Source: Thermoleophilia bacterium (lineage in GTDB: Bacteria; Actinomycetota; Thermoleophilia; Gaiellales; Gaiellaceae). Taken from it: 40,966 nt of DNA. The DNA lies in assembly GCA_014534345.1 (NCBI GenBank), contig JACVRR010000009.1, positions 1-40,966 of the forward strand. Direction: 5' to 3'. Both the position numbers and the translations under genes were made by a program. Within the stretch, counting starts at the first letter, position 1. Every line of letters begins with the position of its first letter. A model generated the notes under the pieces. That model had not been told where the DNA came from, ran no database searches, and saw only the letters and a list, made by a program, of their open reading frames with translations. Of the stretch, positions 14,861 to 22,969 are shown one piece after another.

Positions 14861-15577
14861 TCAACCCGGCCGAGCGACGTACACCACGTCGGGCGCCAGG
14901 CTCGCGGACACCCGGCAGATCAGCCGGTCGATCGGGAACGGCCACACCGGCAGCGGATGCACCCGCACGAGCCGCCAGCCCTGCAGGTCAAAAAGGTCGC
15001 GCATGGCGCGATACGTGAACAGCCGGATGTGGCCCTGCGTGTCGTTCCCCTGGCCCAGGAACCGGAACCGGCGGCCCAGCTTCACCCGCGCCGAGTTCTC
15101 GACGAATAGCGGCGAGACGCCCACGAGCAGCAGCAGGCGATTGACCCAGTACGCGAGGTTCGGCGTCGAAAGCACCAGCAGGCCGTCTGCGCGCAGGAGT
15201 CGCCGGATGTCGTCGAGCAGCGCGTCCGGGCTGAAGACGTGCTCGACAACCTCGCCGCAGAAGACGACGTCGAACCGGTCTCCCTCGAATGCCTTCGCGA
15301 GACTCTCGTCGTTCAGGTTCACGCGCCGGAAGCACGGGAGCTCCTCCTCGGGCGCGACGATGTCGCACCCGCAGTATTCGTCGCTCGGCTCGACGTGCCG
15401 AGCCAGAATCGGACGGCGCCCGCACCCAACGTCGAGCACCCGTAGAGGCCGTTCGCCGCAGCCGGCGCGGTGTCGCCGGTACTCGGCGAGGAACACCTGC
15501 ATCCGCGCGTCGAGGTCGGTCGCGCCCATCTCTGCGCGCTCGTAGAACTCGTCGACCGTCCGGACGCCGTCGGTCAT
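14861..15577 (-). CDS. Class I SAM-dependent methyltransferase
   Basis: A 238-aa methyltransferase: VLDVGCGRRPILARHV (motif I), YCGCDIV, FDVVFCGEVVEHVFSPDALLDDIRRLLRADGLLVLSTPNLAYWVNRL. The C-terminal half (NDTQGHIRLFTYRAMRDLFDLQGWRLVRV) is seen in methyltransferases of glycan clusters that act near the membrane. Start ATG is certain. TAGCCT lies only 6 nt upstream with no ribosome site, so the message may be leaderless. The 63-nt gap to the flippase marks a possible promoter and a new transcription unit within the cluster. Confidence 0.87.
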   Translation of the reverse strand: MTDGVRTVDEFYERAEMGATDLDARMQVFLAEYRRHRAGCGERPLRVLDVGCGRRPILARHVEPSDEYCGCDIVAPEEELPCFRRVNLNDESLAKAFEGDRFDVVFCGEVVEHVFSPDALLDDIRRLLRADGLLVLSTPNLAYWVNRLLLLVGVSPLFVENSARVKLGRRFRFLGQGNDTQGHIRLFTYRAMRDLFDLQGWRLVRVHPLPVWPFPIDRLICRVSASLAPDVVYVARPG

Positions 15578-15583
15578 ACTACG

Positions 15584-15589
15584 AGGCTA
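15584..15589 (-). promoter_or_regulatory. Candidate -10 box for a leaderless methyltransferase message
   Basis: Minus-strand TAGCCT, 6 nt, then the ATG at 15577; no Shine-Dalgarno between. It would drive the methyltransferase and the FkbM, GT4 and GT2 genes behind it. Confidence 0.4.
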
Positions 15590-15641
15590 GCGCCGCTGCT
15601 CGGCCGGCCCGCTACCCCCGCCGTGCGTCGCGCGAGACGCC

Positions 15642-16985
15642 TCACGAGCCGCCCTGGTACTGGACCGCCGTCTCGCGCTGCAACAAAGTCCGAAGCGGCC
15701 ACGACGCGACGGCCTCGTAGGCGATCACCGCGACGACGCACGAGGCCGCCGTGACCGCGAGGATCCCCTGGGCAGAGCCGCCGACGAGCCACAGCGCGCC
15801 GACGTCGGCGACGGCGACGAGCGCGAGCACGACGGGATAGCGCCGGTCGGCGGCCGCCAGCGCGGTCGTGAGGAGGACGTGGGCGACCGCACCCGGCGTC
15901 ATCGCGAGCGCGAACGGGACGAGCAGCTCGCGCGCCTGGCCGAAGGTCGGCCCGAACAGCCACACGACGGCCGACGCGGGGACCGGCAGGAGCAGCGTGG
16001 CCGCGGCCAGGCCGAGCGCGGACACCGTCACGAGGCTCCGACCGACGGCACGCTTAAGCGCGGCGTGATCCGTTACCAGGTAAGCGGTCGCGCGCGGGAG
16101 GAGCACGAGCGCGATACCCGTCGCGGCGAAGAGGACGGCCTTTCCGACGAGCGCTGCGGATGCGTAGTTCCCCGCGTCGTAGGCCGAGAGCGCCGCCTTC
16201 GCGACGATGACGTCGACGTTGGTGAGAACGGCAAACCCGGTCACGCCGAGGAGGACGGGCCACAGCGGCGCGCCGCGCGTCCGACGTGGCGCCGCGCCGC
16301 TCGCCGGAAGCTTCCCGACCACGCGTCGGATCGCGACCCCGGAGATCACCAGCGGCACGAGCGCGGCGACAGCCGTGGCCGCCATCGCCCCGTCGACCCC
16401 GCCGAGCAGGATCAGCGGCGGTGCCAGCAGCGGCCGGGCGAACGCCCACACGAGGATGCTCGCGGCCAGCCAGCGGAAACGCTGCAGCCCCTGCAGCATC
16501 CCGTGCCCGACGGGGAGGACGGTGGCCGCGGCAATCGCGGCGGCCGTCAGCCAGACGCTGAGCCGCGAGTCGATCGCGAGGTGCTCCTGGATCGAACCGG
16601 TGCACGCAGCCGTCGCGGCGCCGAGCAGCACGCCGGTGGCCGCCATGCGCGCGAGCCAGCGCCGGAAGAGCGCCGCCACAGCCCCGCTGTGCCCGCCCGC
16701 CGAGAGCGCGGCGACATCGCGGCCGACCGCGTTCTGGATCGCAGCAAGCGGCAGGGACACGAGCAGCCCGAGCGACGTCAGCGCCGCGACCTCGCCGTAG
16801 TCCCCCGCTCCGAGCCAGCGGATCGCGATCAGGTTGAAGAGGTAACTGCCGACGCTCGCACCGCCGACAGCGGCGACCATCAGTTCGCCTGCTCGAGCCC
16901 CTTCGGACTGCCGATGCAGGTCGAGGAGGCGGCCGGCGACGGGAACACGGCGCTTCTCGTGCACGCGGGCCGCGAGCGTAGCCAA
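15642..16985 (-). CDS. Polysaccharide flippase-like membrane protein (MATE/Wzx type)
   Basis: A 447-aa integral membrane protein of about 12-14 helices, in the oligosaccharide flippase group of the MOP superfamily. The first conserved stretch is VGGASVGSYLFNLIAIRWLGAGDYGEVAALTSLGLLVSLP, in which RWLGAGDYGEVA is the hallmark RxLGpxdyG motif of Wzx-like flippases. The second half repeats the pattern (VDVIVAKAALSAYDAGNYASAALVGKAVLF). It presumably turns a lipid-linked oligosaccharide made by the neighbouring transferases across the membrane. The start at 16985 gives a 35-residue cytoplasmic lead; the ATG at 16880 is possible but would cut into the first helix. Confidence 0.85.
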   Translation of the reverse strand: MATLAARVHEKRRVPVAGRLLDLHRQSEGARAGELMVAAVGGASVGSYLFNLIAIRWLGAGDYGEVAALTSLGLLVSLPLAAIQNAVGRDVAALSAGGHSGAVAALFRRWLARMAATGVLLGAATAACTGSIQEHLAIDSRLSVWLTAAAIAAATVLPVGHGMLQGLQRFRWLAASILVWAFARPLLAPPLILLGGVDGAMAATAVAALVPLVISGVAIRRVVGKLPASGAAPRRTRGAPLWPVLLGVTGFAVLTNVDVIVAKAALSAYDAGNYASAALVGKAVLFAATGIALVLLPRATAYLVTDHAALKRAVGRSLVTVSALGLAAATLLLPVPASAVVWLFGPTFGQARELLVPFALAMTPGAVAHVLLTTALAAADRRYPVVLALVAVADVGALWLVGGSAQGILAVTAASCVVAVIAYEAVASWPLRTLLQRETAVQYQGGS

Positions 16986-17031
16986 CCTCCGATCCGGGCG
17001 CTGGACGCACGCGCGGGTACTCCGTCGCAGA

Positions 17032-17051
17032 GCAGCCGTGTGCGCGGCTGC
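17032..17051 (-). terminator. Hairpin after the methyltransferase gene
   Basis: GCAGCCG-TGTGCG-CGGCTGC, a perfect 7-bp stem with a 6-nt loop, 16 nt past the stop of the methyltransferase at 17067. No U-run follows, as is common for hairpins in high-GC Actinomycetota. It lies in the 81-nt gap before the flippase start. Confidence 0.5.
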
Positions 17052-17066
17052 ACCGAGGTCACGCGA

Positions 17067-17774
17067 TCAGGACCAGGCCTGGAGCGGCTTTCGGCCCCGC
17101 ACGAAGATGTTCGCGAGACCCCTATCTCGTCGCCACTCGCGATCGACGAGACGAAGCAGCCGGCACTCGAAGAACGGCCGCCGCCGGAAGATCCACTTGG
17201 CGACGTAGAGGTTGTTGATGTACAGCAATGTCCAGAGGCCGCCCCGTACCTCATGTTGCTCAAGAGCCAGGCCCGCATCCCGCAGGAGCGCGGCAAGAAT
17301 CTCGACTCGGTAGTGCCGATGCCCGATCAACCACCAGGCGGGATCGAGCACCGTCGACACCGTGCTCGCAAATGGTGTCGACAGGTAGAGGACGCCTCCG
17401 GGTCGCAGAACGCGCGCGATCTCGGTCAGCGCAGCAGGCTCGGTGCCTCGCGGCAGGTGCTCGATCACCTCCCACATCACGACGGTGTCGAACGAGCCAT
17501 CGTCGAACGGAAGTGCACGAGCGTCGGCGACGCAGAAGGAGGCGCGCTCGTCGTCGACGTGGCGTTCGGCGGTTGCGAGGTCAGTTCGCGTCGGCTCGAC
17601 CCCGACGATCGACCGACAGTCGAGATCGAGCGCCGCGAGCTCGAACCAGCCGAACCCGCACCCCACATCGAGCACATCACGCTCGGCGACGTCGTCTCGC
17701 GCGACGAATGACAGCGCATACGCGCTTCCGGCGTGCACCTCTCGTGTGGGCCGCTCGTCGAGTCGATTCCGCAT
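17067..17774 (-). CDS. Class I SAM-dependent methyltransferase
   Basis: A 235-aa Methyltransf_11-type enzyme: VLDVGCGFGWFELAALDLDCRSIVGVEPTRTDLATAERHV (motif I and SAM ribose-binding Glu), ARALPFDDGSFDTVVMWEVIEHLPRG, then ALTEIARVLRPGGVLYLSTPFAS. The C-terminal half carries aromatic and Arg-rich segments (WTLLYINNLYVAKWIFRRRPFFECRLL). The ATG at 17774 begins the folded domain; the upstream part of the track ORF is out-of-frame pgeF. TAGCAT sits 13 nt upstream of the ATG as a possible -10. It is the outermost gene of the glycan island on the pgeF side. Substrate unknown. Confidence 0.85.
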   Translation of the reverse strand: MRNRLDERPTREVHAGSAYALSFVARDDVAERDVLDVGCGFGWFELAALDLDCRSIVGVEPTRTDLATAERHVDDERASFCVADARALPFDDGSFDTVVMWEVIEHLPRGTEPAALTEIARVLRPGGVLYLSTPFASTVSTVLDPAWWLIGHRHYRVEILAALLRDAGLALEQHEVRGGLWTLLYINNLYVAKWIFRRRPFFECRLLRLVDREWRRDRGLANIFVRGRKPLQAWS

Positions 17775-17886
17775 CCGGCGGAGGGCGATGCTAGCCCGAA
17801 CGAACGCGGACGAGCCGCCGGAGCGGCAGGACGGCCGTACCGTCGCCGGCGAGCAGCGCGGAGGGAGGAAGAGTGGCCAGCGACCC

Positions 17887-18609
17887 TCACGCCGTTCCGC
17901 CCGGGATGACCGCCAAGCCGCCTTGCCGACCCGTGACGCCCCCGTCGCGGCGGTGCGAGAAGAACCGCTCCGGCTCGCACGCCGTGCAGCCGCCGATCCG
18001 GTCGACGCGCGCCACGCCCGCCGCGCGCAACGCGCGCTCGACGGCGGCCGGGAGATCGAGCCGGCCGTCGCGGACGAGGCCGAGCCCGAACGCCGCGCGC
18101 ACGGGCCCCGCCACGTCGTCGCGCACCTCGTAGCAGCAAGGACCGATCCCCGGGCCGACGGCAGCCGCGACGAGCCGCCCGGCGAGCGCGGCGCGGCCGG
18201 CCGCGACGACGCCCCCGACCAGGCCACGCCAGCCGACGTGCAGGAGCGCGAGCGCGGGTCGCGCGCCGTCCACCCGTGCGAGCGCGACGGGCAGGCAGTC
18301 GGCCGCAACGACCAGGAGCGCGCGACCGGGCTCGTCCGTCCAGACGCCGTCGGCGGGGACGACGCGTCCGTCGGCGGCGACGACACGCGCGCCGTGGACC
18401 TGGCGCGTCCACGCCACCCGCTCGGGGTGGGCGCCGGCGGCGGCGAACAGCCGCCGGCGGTTCTCCTCCACGCGGTCGCGGTCGTCGTCGGTCAGCAGGC
18501 CGAGGTTGAGCGACGCGTACGGCCCGTCGCTGACCCCGCCCACGCGGGTCGAGAACACGACCTCGTACGGCGCGGGCGCCTCGTCCCAGCGCAGCACCTC
18601 AACCGCCAC
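17887..18609 (-). CDS. pgeF: PgeF/YfiH multicopper-like laccase-domain protein
   Basis: A 240-aa CNF1/YfiH-fold protein. The family includes peptidoglycan editing factor PgeF, which removes wrongly incorporated L-Ser from peptidoglycan precursors, and members with zinc-dependent purine nucleoside activity. Conserved elements: STRVGGVSDGPYASLNLG, WTRQVHGARV (first His), ADCLPVAL (Cys), LLHVGWRGLVGGVV (second His), GPCCYEV and CTACEPERFFSHRRDGGVTGRQGGLAVI. Start GTG at 18609 overlaps the upstream gene by 11 nt. In many Gram-positives it lies directly before yggS and sepF; here that link is broken by the glycan island. Confidence 0.93.
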   Translation of the reverse strand: MAVEVLRWDEAPAPYEVVFSTRVGGVSDGPYASLNLGLLTDDDRDRVEENRRRLFAAAGAHPERVAWTRQVHGARVVAADGRVVPADGVWTDEPGRALLVVAADCLPVALARVDGARPALALLHVGWRGLVGGVVAAGRAALAGRLVAAAVGPGIGPCCYEVRDDVAGPVRAAFGLGLVRDGRLDLPAAVERALRAAGVARVDRIGGCTACEPERFFSHRRDGGVTGRQGGLAVIPGGTA

Positions 18610-21157
18610 CGATCAGCTCCCGCGCCGCGGCCAGCTCCGACTCGCGGCCGTCGAGCTCGCCGTTCAGCTTCCGCCGGCGGAGCTCGGCGAGGACCTCGCC
18701 CACCCGCGGCGACTCCCCCAGGCCGAGCTCGCGCAGCTCGGCGCCGCCGATCTCCAGCCGCACGTCTCGCAGCCGTCCGAAGTACTCGTGCAGCGGCTCG
18801 AGGTCGGCGAGCGCGAGCGCGTAGAGTGGCGCGTCGGGCGCGTGCGGCTCGGCCAGCGCGGCCACCTCGGCCGGAGACAGGGCGCCGCCGCGCAGCTTCT
18901 CGACGATGCGCGGGCCGAGCGTGACCGCGGCCGCGATCCGCTCCGCGTCGCGCCGCCGCGCCTTGAGCCGCTCGAGCCACGCGTACAGCTCGTCCGGCGG
19001 CAGGCGGCGCGCGAGCGCGGCAAGCCCGAGCCGCCAGGCGGGGACCTCCGGCGCGTACCGCTCCCGCAGCTCGCCCAGGCGCGTGAACAGGGCGGCCGTC
19101 TCCTCGTCGGCCCGCAGGTGGGGGTGGATCGCGCGCTCGACGTGGAGCTCGCCCAGGCGGACGATCGCGCGCGGCGCCGCCTCCTCGGCGAGCAGGGCGA
19201 CCAGCTCGTCCCGCAGGCGCGCCGACGACAGGTCGCCCACCAGGCCCATCTCGATGCAGCCGCGGGCGAGGCGCACCGTCTGCCCGTCCATCGCGAAGCC
19301 GTAGCGGGCCTCGTAGCGGACGGCGCGGAAGATCCGCGTCGGGTCGTCGATGAAGGAGAGGTTGTGCAGGACGCGGACCGTCCCGTCCTCGAGGTCTGGC
19401 CGGCCGCCGAACGGGTCGACCAGCCGCCCGAAGTCCTCCCCGCGCAGGGAGACCGCCATCGCGTTGATCGTGAAGTCGCGCCGGAAGAGGTCCTCGCGGA
19501 TGGTCGCGTGCTCCACCGTCGGCAGCGCCGCGGGCGCGTCGTAGAACTCGGTGCGCGCGGTCACGACGTCGATCCGCTCTCCCCCGCCGTAGATCACCAC
19601 CGCGGTGCCGAACTTCCGGTGCGCGCGGACGCGCCCGTCGAGCGCGCGGGCGACCGCCCGGGCGAGCGCGATCGCGTCCCCCTCGACGGCGATGTCGACG
19701 TCGAAGCTGCGCTCGCCGAGCAGGATGTCCCGCACCGTCCCGCCGACCAGGTACACGCCGTCGAACCCCTCGCTGACCGCGGCAACCGCCTCGAACGCGG
19801 GCGCGAGATGGCCGAGCCGCTGCAGCTCGGCAGCGAGCGAGACCGCGCCCTCCGGCTCCCGCTCCGCGGCCTCGCCGAGCGCCTCCAGGACGTTCGTCGG
19901 CGTGACGACGCCCTCCACCTGCCCGTCCCCGACGACCGCCGCGCGACCGCCCGGCGCACCCGGCAGCAGCCGCTGCAGCTCGGCCAGCGTCGTGTCGGCC
20001 GAGACGGTCACCACGCGGGAGCTCATGATCCCCTTGACCGGCGCGTGCGAGAGGTTGTGGCCGATCGCCTTGTCGAGGTCGTCGCGGCCAACGACGCCGA
20101 CCAGCCGGCCGCCGTCCACCACCAGGATCCCGCCCTGCCCGTGCCGCTGGCAGGTCACCATCGCGTGCGCGACGGTGTCGTCGGGACCCACCGTCCGCGG
20201 CGGCGACGACATCAGCTCCCGCGCGGTCAGCGGGCCGCGCACGGCCGACGGCGCGGCGGCGAGCAGGTGCTCGCGCGCCTCCGCGAGCGGCAGCCGCGCG
20301 ATCGCGGAGGCGGCGTACGGGTGGCCGCCGCCGCCGAGGGCCCCGGCGAGCGCCGCGGCGTCGAGCTCGCGGACGCGGCTGCGCGTGACGCAGAACACGC
20401 GCTCGTCCATCTCGACCAGGAGCGCGAGCGCCCGCGCGTCGGTCAGGTCGACGAGCTTGTGCGCCAGGTTCGAGATGCCGTCCACGTACTCGGGCCACGC
20501 GACGGCCGAGACGAGCAGCTCGACGCCGGCCACGTCGACGGGCTCCGCGGCGGCGAGCAGCGCGTTCAGCAGCTCGCGCTCCTCGTCGGCGAGCGGCATC
20601 CGCAGGAAGCTCGCGAGCGCGTCCTGGCTCGCGCCGTGCCGGAGGCACCATGCGAGCGCCTCGGCGTCGCGCTGTGTCGTCGTCCGGTGCGTCAGCGACC
20701 CGGTGTCCTCGTGGATCCCCAGCGCGAAGGCGGTCGCCTCGACCGGGGTGACGGCGACCTCGCGCTCGGCCAGCACGCCGACGAGCGTCGTCGTCAGCGC
20801 GCCGTCCTCCGAGAGGACGACGTTCTCCGGCGGCGCCCAGTCGGGCAGCTCGCCGTGGTGGTCGAACACGACCTTCTCGACGCCGGGATCGCGCGCCAGC
20901 CGCTCGAGGTCGCCGAGCCGCGAGGCGCTCGTCGTCTCGACGACGATCAGGCGGCACACCGCGTCGAGCTCGAGCCGGGACGGGTCCACGGTCTCGACGT
21001 CCTCCGCGTGCAGGCGCACGAAGTCGCGGACGTTGCGGTTCAGCGACCCGGAGAGGCAGACGACGGCGCCGGGATAGAGCCGGCGGGCCGCGAGCATCGA
21101 GGCGAGGGCGTCGAAGTCGGTGTTGCTGTGCGTGCAGATGACGTCTTCGGCCCGCAT
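18599..21157 (-). CDS. DHH-DHHA1 / CBS-CBS / tRNA nucleotidyltransferase fusion
   Basis: An 852-aa three-module protein. Residues ~1-300: DHH phosphoesterase (THSNTDFDALASMLAA, VFDHHGELPDW, LGIHEDTGSLTHRTTT) with a DHHA1 end (GGGGHPYAASA). Residues ~310-440: two CBS domains (ARELMSSPPRTVGPDDTVAHAM and KGIMSSRVVTVSADTTLAELQRLL), which often bind adenosine nucleotides. Residues ~455-850: class II CCA/poly(A) polymerase core (VYLVGGTVRDILLGERSFDVDIAVEGDAIALARAVA, RDFTINAMAVS, DPTRIFRAVRYEARYGF). The catalytic DVD is intact. It likely completes or repairs tRNA 3' ends; the DHH part may degrade nanoRNA or a nucleotide signal. The same architecture is known in other deep-branching bacteria as an A-adding enzyme, so its exact specificity is open. 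ATG at 21157 is 7 nt from a divergent start. Confidence 0.92.
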   Translation of the reverse strand: MRAEDVICTHSNTDFDALASMLAARRLYPGAVVCLSGSLNRNVRDFVRLHAEDVETVDPSRLELDAVCRLIVVETTSASRLGDLERLARDPGVEKVVFDHHGELPDWAPPENVVLSEDGALTTTLVGVLAEREVAVTPVEATAFALGIHEDTGSLTHRTTTQRDAEALAWCLRHGASQDALASFLRMPLADEERELLNALLAAAEPVDVAGVELLVSAVAWPEYVDGISNLAHKLVDLTDARALALLVEMDERVFCVTRSRVRELDAAALAGALGGGGHPYAASAIARLPLAEAREHLLAAAPSAVRGPLTARELMSSPPRTVGPDDTVAHAMVTCQRHGQGGILVVDGGRLVGVVGRDDLDKAIGHNLSHAPVKGIMSSRVVTVSADTTLAELQRLLPGAPGGRAAVVGDGQVEGVVTPTNVLEALGEAAEREPEGAVSLAAELQRLGHLAPAFEAVAAVSEGFDGVYLVGGTVRDILLGERSFDVDIAVEGDAIALARAVARALDGRVRAHRKFGTAVVIYGGGERIDVVTARTEFYDAPAALPTVEHATIREDLFRRDFTINAMAVSLRGEDFGRLVDPFGGRPDLEDGTVRVLHNLSFIDDPTRIFRAVRYEARYGFAMDGQTVRLARGCIEMGLVGDLSSARLRDELVALLAEEAAPRAIVRLGELHVERAIHPHLRADEETAALFTRLGELRERYAPEVPAWRLGLAALARRLPPDELYAWLERLKARRRDAERIAAAVTLGPRIVEKLRGGALSPAEVAALAEPHAPDAPLYALALADLEPLHEYFGRLRDVRLEIGGAELRELGLGESPRVGEVLAELRRRKLNGELDGRESELAAARELIGGG

Positions 21158-21164
21158 ACGCGAA

Positions 21165-21947
21165 ATGATGCCGCCCGTGGACGTGCACCCGTTCGTCGCC
21201 CGCGGGTTCGCGGACGTCGCGGAGGCGTACGAGCGCGGCCGGCCCGACTACCCGCCGGACGCGGTCGTGTGGCTCGCCCAGCGGGCGGGCATCGGGCCCG
21301 GCACGACCGTGGTCGACGTCGGCGCGGGCACGGGCAAGCTCACGCGCCACCTCGTCGCCCTGGGCGCGCGCGTCATTGCGGTCGAGCCGCTCGCTCCGAT
21401 GCGCGAGGTTCTGGCGCGTACGGTCCCGGACGCCGACCTGGTGGCCGGTTCGGCGGAGGCGATCCCGCGGCCCGACGCGAGCGCCGACGCCGTCACGGCC
21501 GGCCAGGCGGCGCACTGGTTCCGCGCGGACGAAGCGGCCGGAGAGTTCGCGCGCGTCCTGCGTCGCGGCGGCGGCGTCGGCCTGATCTGGAACGGTCGCG
21601 ACCTGGACGACCCACTGCAGGCGGCGATCGAGGAGCTGATCGCCCCGTCGCGCGAGCGGGCGCCGGTCGACCGCTGGCCCGACTGGCGCGACGGGCTCGC
21701 GCGCGGCCCGTTCTCGCCGCTCGAGGAGGCGCAGTTCGCGCACGTCCACCAGCTCGCGGTCGGCGAGGTCGCCGCGCTCGTCTCGTCCTACAGCTACGTG
21801 GGCGCGCTCCCGGCCCTGGAGCGCGACGCCCTGCTACAGCGCGTGCAAGAGCTCGTTCTCAGTAGTGACAACGTGTCACCTGCGTCAGAAGGCCCACGGG
21901 TCCGGCTGGCGTACCGGACGGACGCGTACGCCTGCCGACGGCGCTGA
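21165..21947 (+). CDS. SAM-dependent methyltransferase (Methyltransf_11 type)
   Basis: A 260-aa methyltransferase opening FVARGFADVAEAYERGRPDYPPDAV, the classic start of a large actinobacterial and fungal family, then TTVVDVGAGTGKLTRHLVALGARVIAVEPLAPMREVLA (SAM site), AEAIPRPDASADAVTAGQAAHWF and EFARVLRRGGGVGLIWNGRD. Substrate unknown. Consecutive ATGs at 21165 and 21168 are both possible starts; the first is only 7 nt from the start of the divergent DHH-CBS gene, so either promoter must lie inside the opposite gene. A stand-alone gene with no co-directional neighbour. Confidence 0.85.
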   Translation: MMPPVDVHPFVARGFADVAEAYERGRPDYPPDAVVWLAQRAGIGPGTTVVDVGAGTGKLTRHLVALGARVIAVEPLAPMREVLARTVPDADLVAGSAEAIPRPDASADAVTAGQAAHWFRADEAAGEFARVLRRGGGVGLIWNGRDLDDPLQAAIEELIAPSRERAPVDRWPDWRDGLARGPFSPLEEAQFAHVHQLAVGEVAALVSSYSYVGALPALERDALLQRVQELVLSSDNVSPASEGPRVRLAYRTDAYACRRR

Positions 21948-22191
21948 CGGAGGCGTCCTTTCCCGCTAACGTGGACGGCCGGAAACCGAGCGCGGCAGGC
22001 GCTAGCCGGCGCAGGCGTGGAGAGCCTCGATGAGCGGTTCATGGCCTGCGCGCGGCCGCCCCGCCGCGCGGGCCTGCGAGATCAAAGGCGTCTTCCACCG
22101 GCGAGGCGTCCCGTGCGCGAAGCCCGGCTTGCCCGGGCGAGAGCGCAAGCGGGCGTCGTTACGTCGCCTGCGTCGAGGGAGGGGGGCTCGT
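21948..22191. other. Intergenic region with no gene seen
   Basis: About 245 nt between the convergent methyltransferase and cyclase genes. It is GC-rich with several short inverted repeats. No ORF with protein-like composition, tRNA or promoter was recognised. It probably serves only as a 3' region for both genes. Confidence 0.5.
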
Positions 22192-22214
22192 GGGGGGAAC
22201 CGCAGGTTCCCCCC
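22192..22214 (-). terminator. Strong hairpin after the ferredoxin-cyclase gene
   Basis: GGGGGGAACC-GCA-GGTTCCCCCC is a perfect 10-bp stem with a 3-nt loop, starting 3 nt past the minus-strand stop at 22218. It is the most stable simple hairpin noticed in the window. No U-tract follows, yet its position makes it a likely terminator for the minus-strand operon; it could also stop readthrough from the convergent methyltransferase. Confidence 0.6.
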
Positions 22215-22217
22215 GCG

Positions 22218-22955
22218 CTACTGCCAGTCGACCGACACGACCTCGATCGGCTCGGCGATACCGCGCAGCGTGACGGAGCGCGGCTCGGACACGGGGTACG
22301 GTGACTCGCCCCCGACGGTCGACGCGCTGGCCACGATCTCGCCTCCTTCGGCGAGGCCGGCGATGCGGGCCGCCTCGTGCACACCCTTCCCGCGGAAGTT
22401 TCGGCCGACCTGGGCCGCCTCCGAGGCGTGGATGCCAATGCGCACCTGCGGCGCGAACCCGTGCTGGCGCCGGTGCTCGGCGAGCCGGCGCTGGATCGCG
22501 ACCGCGCACGCCAATGCCGCCTCGGGGCTGTCGAAGCCGACGAAGAACCCGTCGCCGGTGGCCACGACCTCCTCGCCCTGGTTCGCCGCGAACAGCCTGC
22601 GCAGCGTCTCGTCGTGCCAGCGGAGGAGGTCGCCCCACGCGTCGTCGCCGAGCGCGTCGGCGATCGCGGTCGAGCGCACCATGTCGGTGAACATGAAGGT
22701 CTTCAGCACCCGGCGGGCACGTCCGGCCCGGCCGCGCAGCTGCCACGGCAGCAGCTCCTCGACCTCCTCGATCTCGATCGCCGCCGTCGGGCACGACAGC
22801 GCCGCCGCGCGCAGCAGTTCCTCGTCGACGCTCTCGACGTCGACCACGTCGGCCTTCAGCAGGTCGCCCTCCAGCCAGTCGAACGCCGTCGGCGCGATGG
22901 TGATGCAGTTGCCCGCGCCGATGCAGCGGTGCCGGTCGACTCGTGCGCGCAGCAT
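22218..22955 (-). CDS. [3Fe-4S] ferredoxin fused to a class III adenylate/guanylate cyclase
   Basis: A 245-aa two-domain protein. Residues 1-65 are a small ferredoxin: CIGAGNC (Cys11, Cys17) and SCPTAAI (Cys55), with Ala14 where a fourth ligand would be, so a [3Fe-4S] cluster as in P450-partner ferredoxins (CxGxGxC..APxxF..CP). From about residue 83 a class III cyclase domain begins: KTFMFTDMVRSTAIADALG (metal Asp91), VVATGDGFFVGFDSPEAALACAVAIQ (metal Asp135), VRIGIHASEAAQVGRNFRGKGVHEAARIAGLA. Both metal Asp are present, so it is probably active; the transition-state Asn is His (GVHEAARI), as in other actinobacterial homologues. A GGAGGAG site precedes the ATG, 14 nt after the LAL gene. Redox control of nucleotide synthesis is an inference. 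Confidence 0.88.
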   Translation of the reverse strand: MLRARVDRHRCIGAGNCITIAPTAFDWLEGDLLKADVVDVESVDEELLRAAALSCPTAAIEIEEVEELLPWQLRGRAGRARRVLKTFMFTDMVRSTAIADALGDDAWGDLLRWHDETLRRLFAANQGEEVVATGDGFFVGFDSPEAALACAVAIQRRLAEHRRQHGFAPQVRIGIHASEAAQVGRNFRGKGVHEAARIAGLAEGGEIVASASTVGGESPYPVSEPRSVTLRGIAEPIEVVSVDWQ

Positions 22956-22969
22956 CCCCGCTCCTCCGC

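Noticed and set aside
6843-17774. Glycan island as a recent horizontal transfer
   Set aside because: Gene content suggests an accessory module, but I see no integrase, IS, tRNA or flanking repeats, and cannot measure composition by eye well enough to claim transfer.
18492-21865. Very long ORFs (1085 and 1119 aa) over the DHH-CBS-nucleotidyltransferase gene
   Set aside because: Arg/Pro/Gly-rich low-complexity translations; the 852-aa frame has all the motifs.
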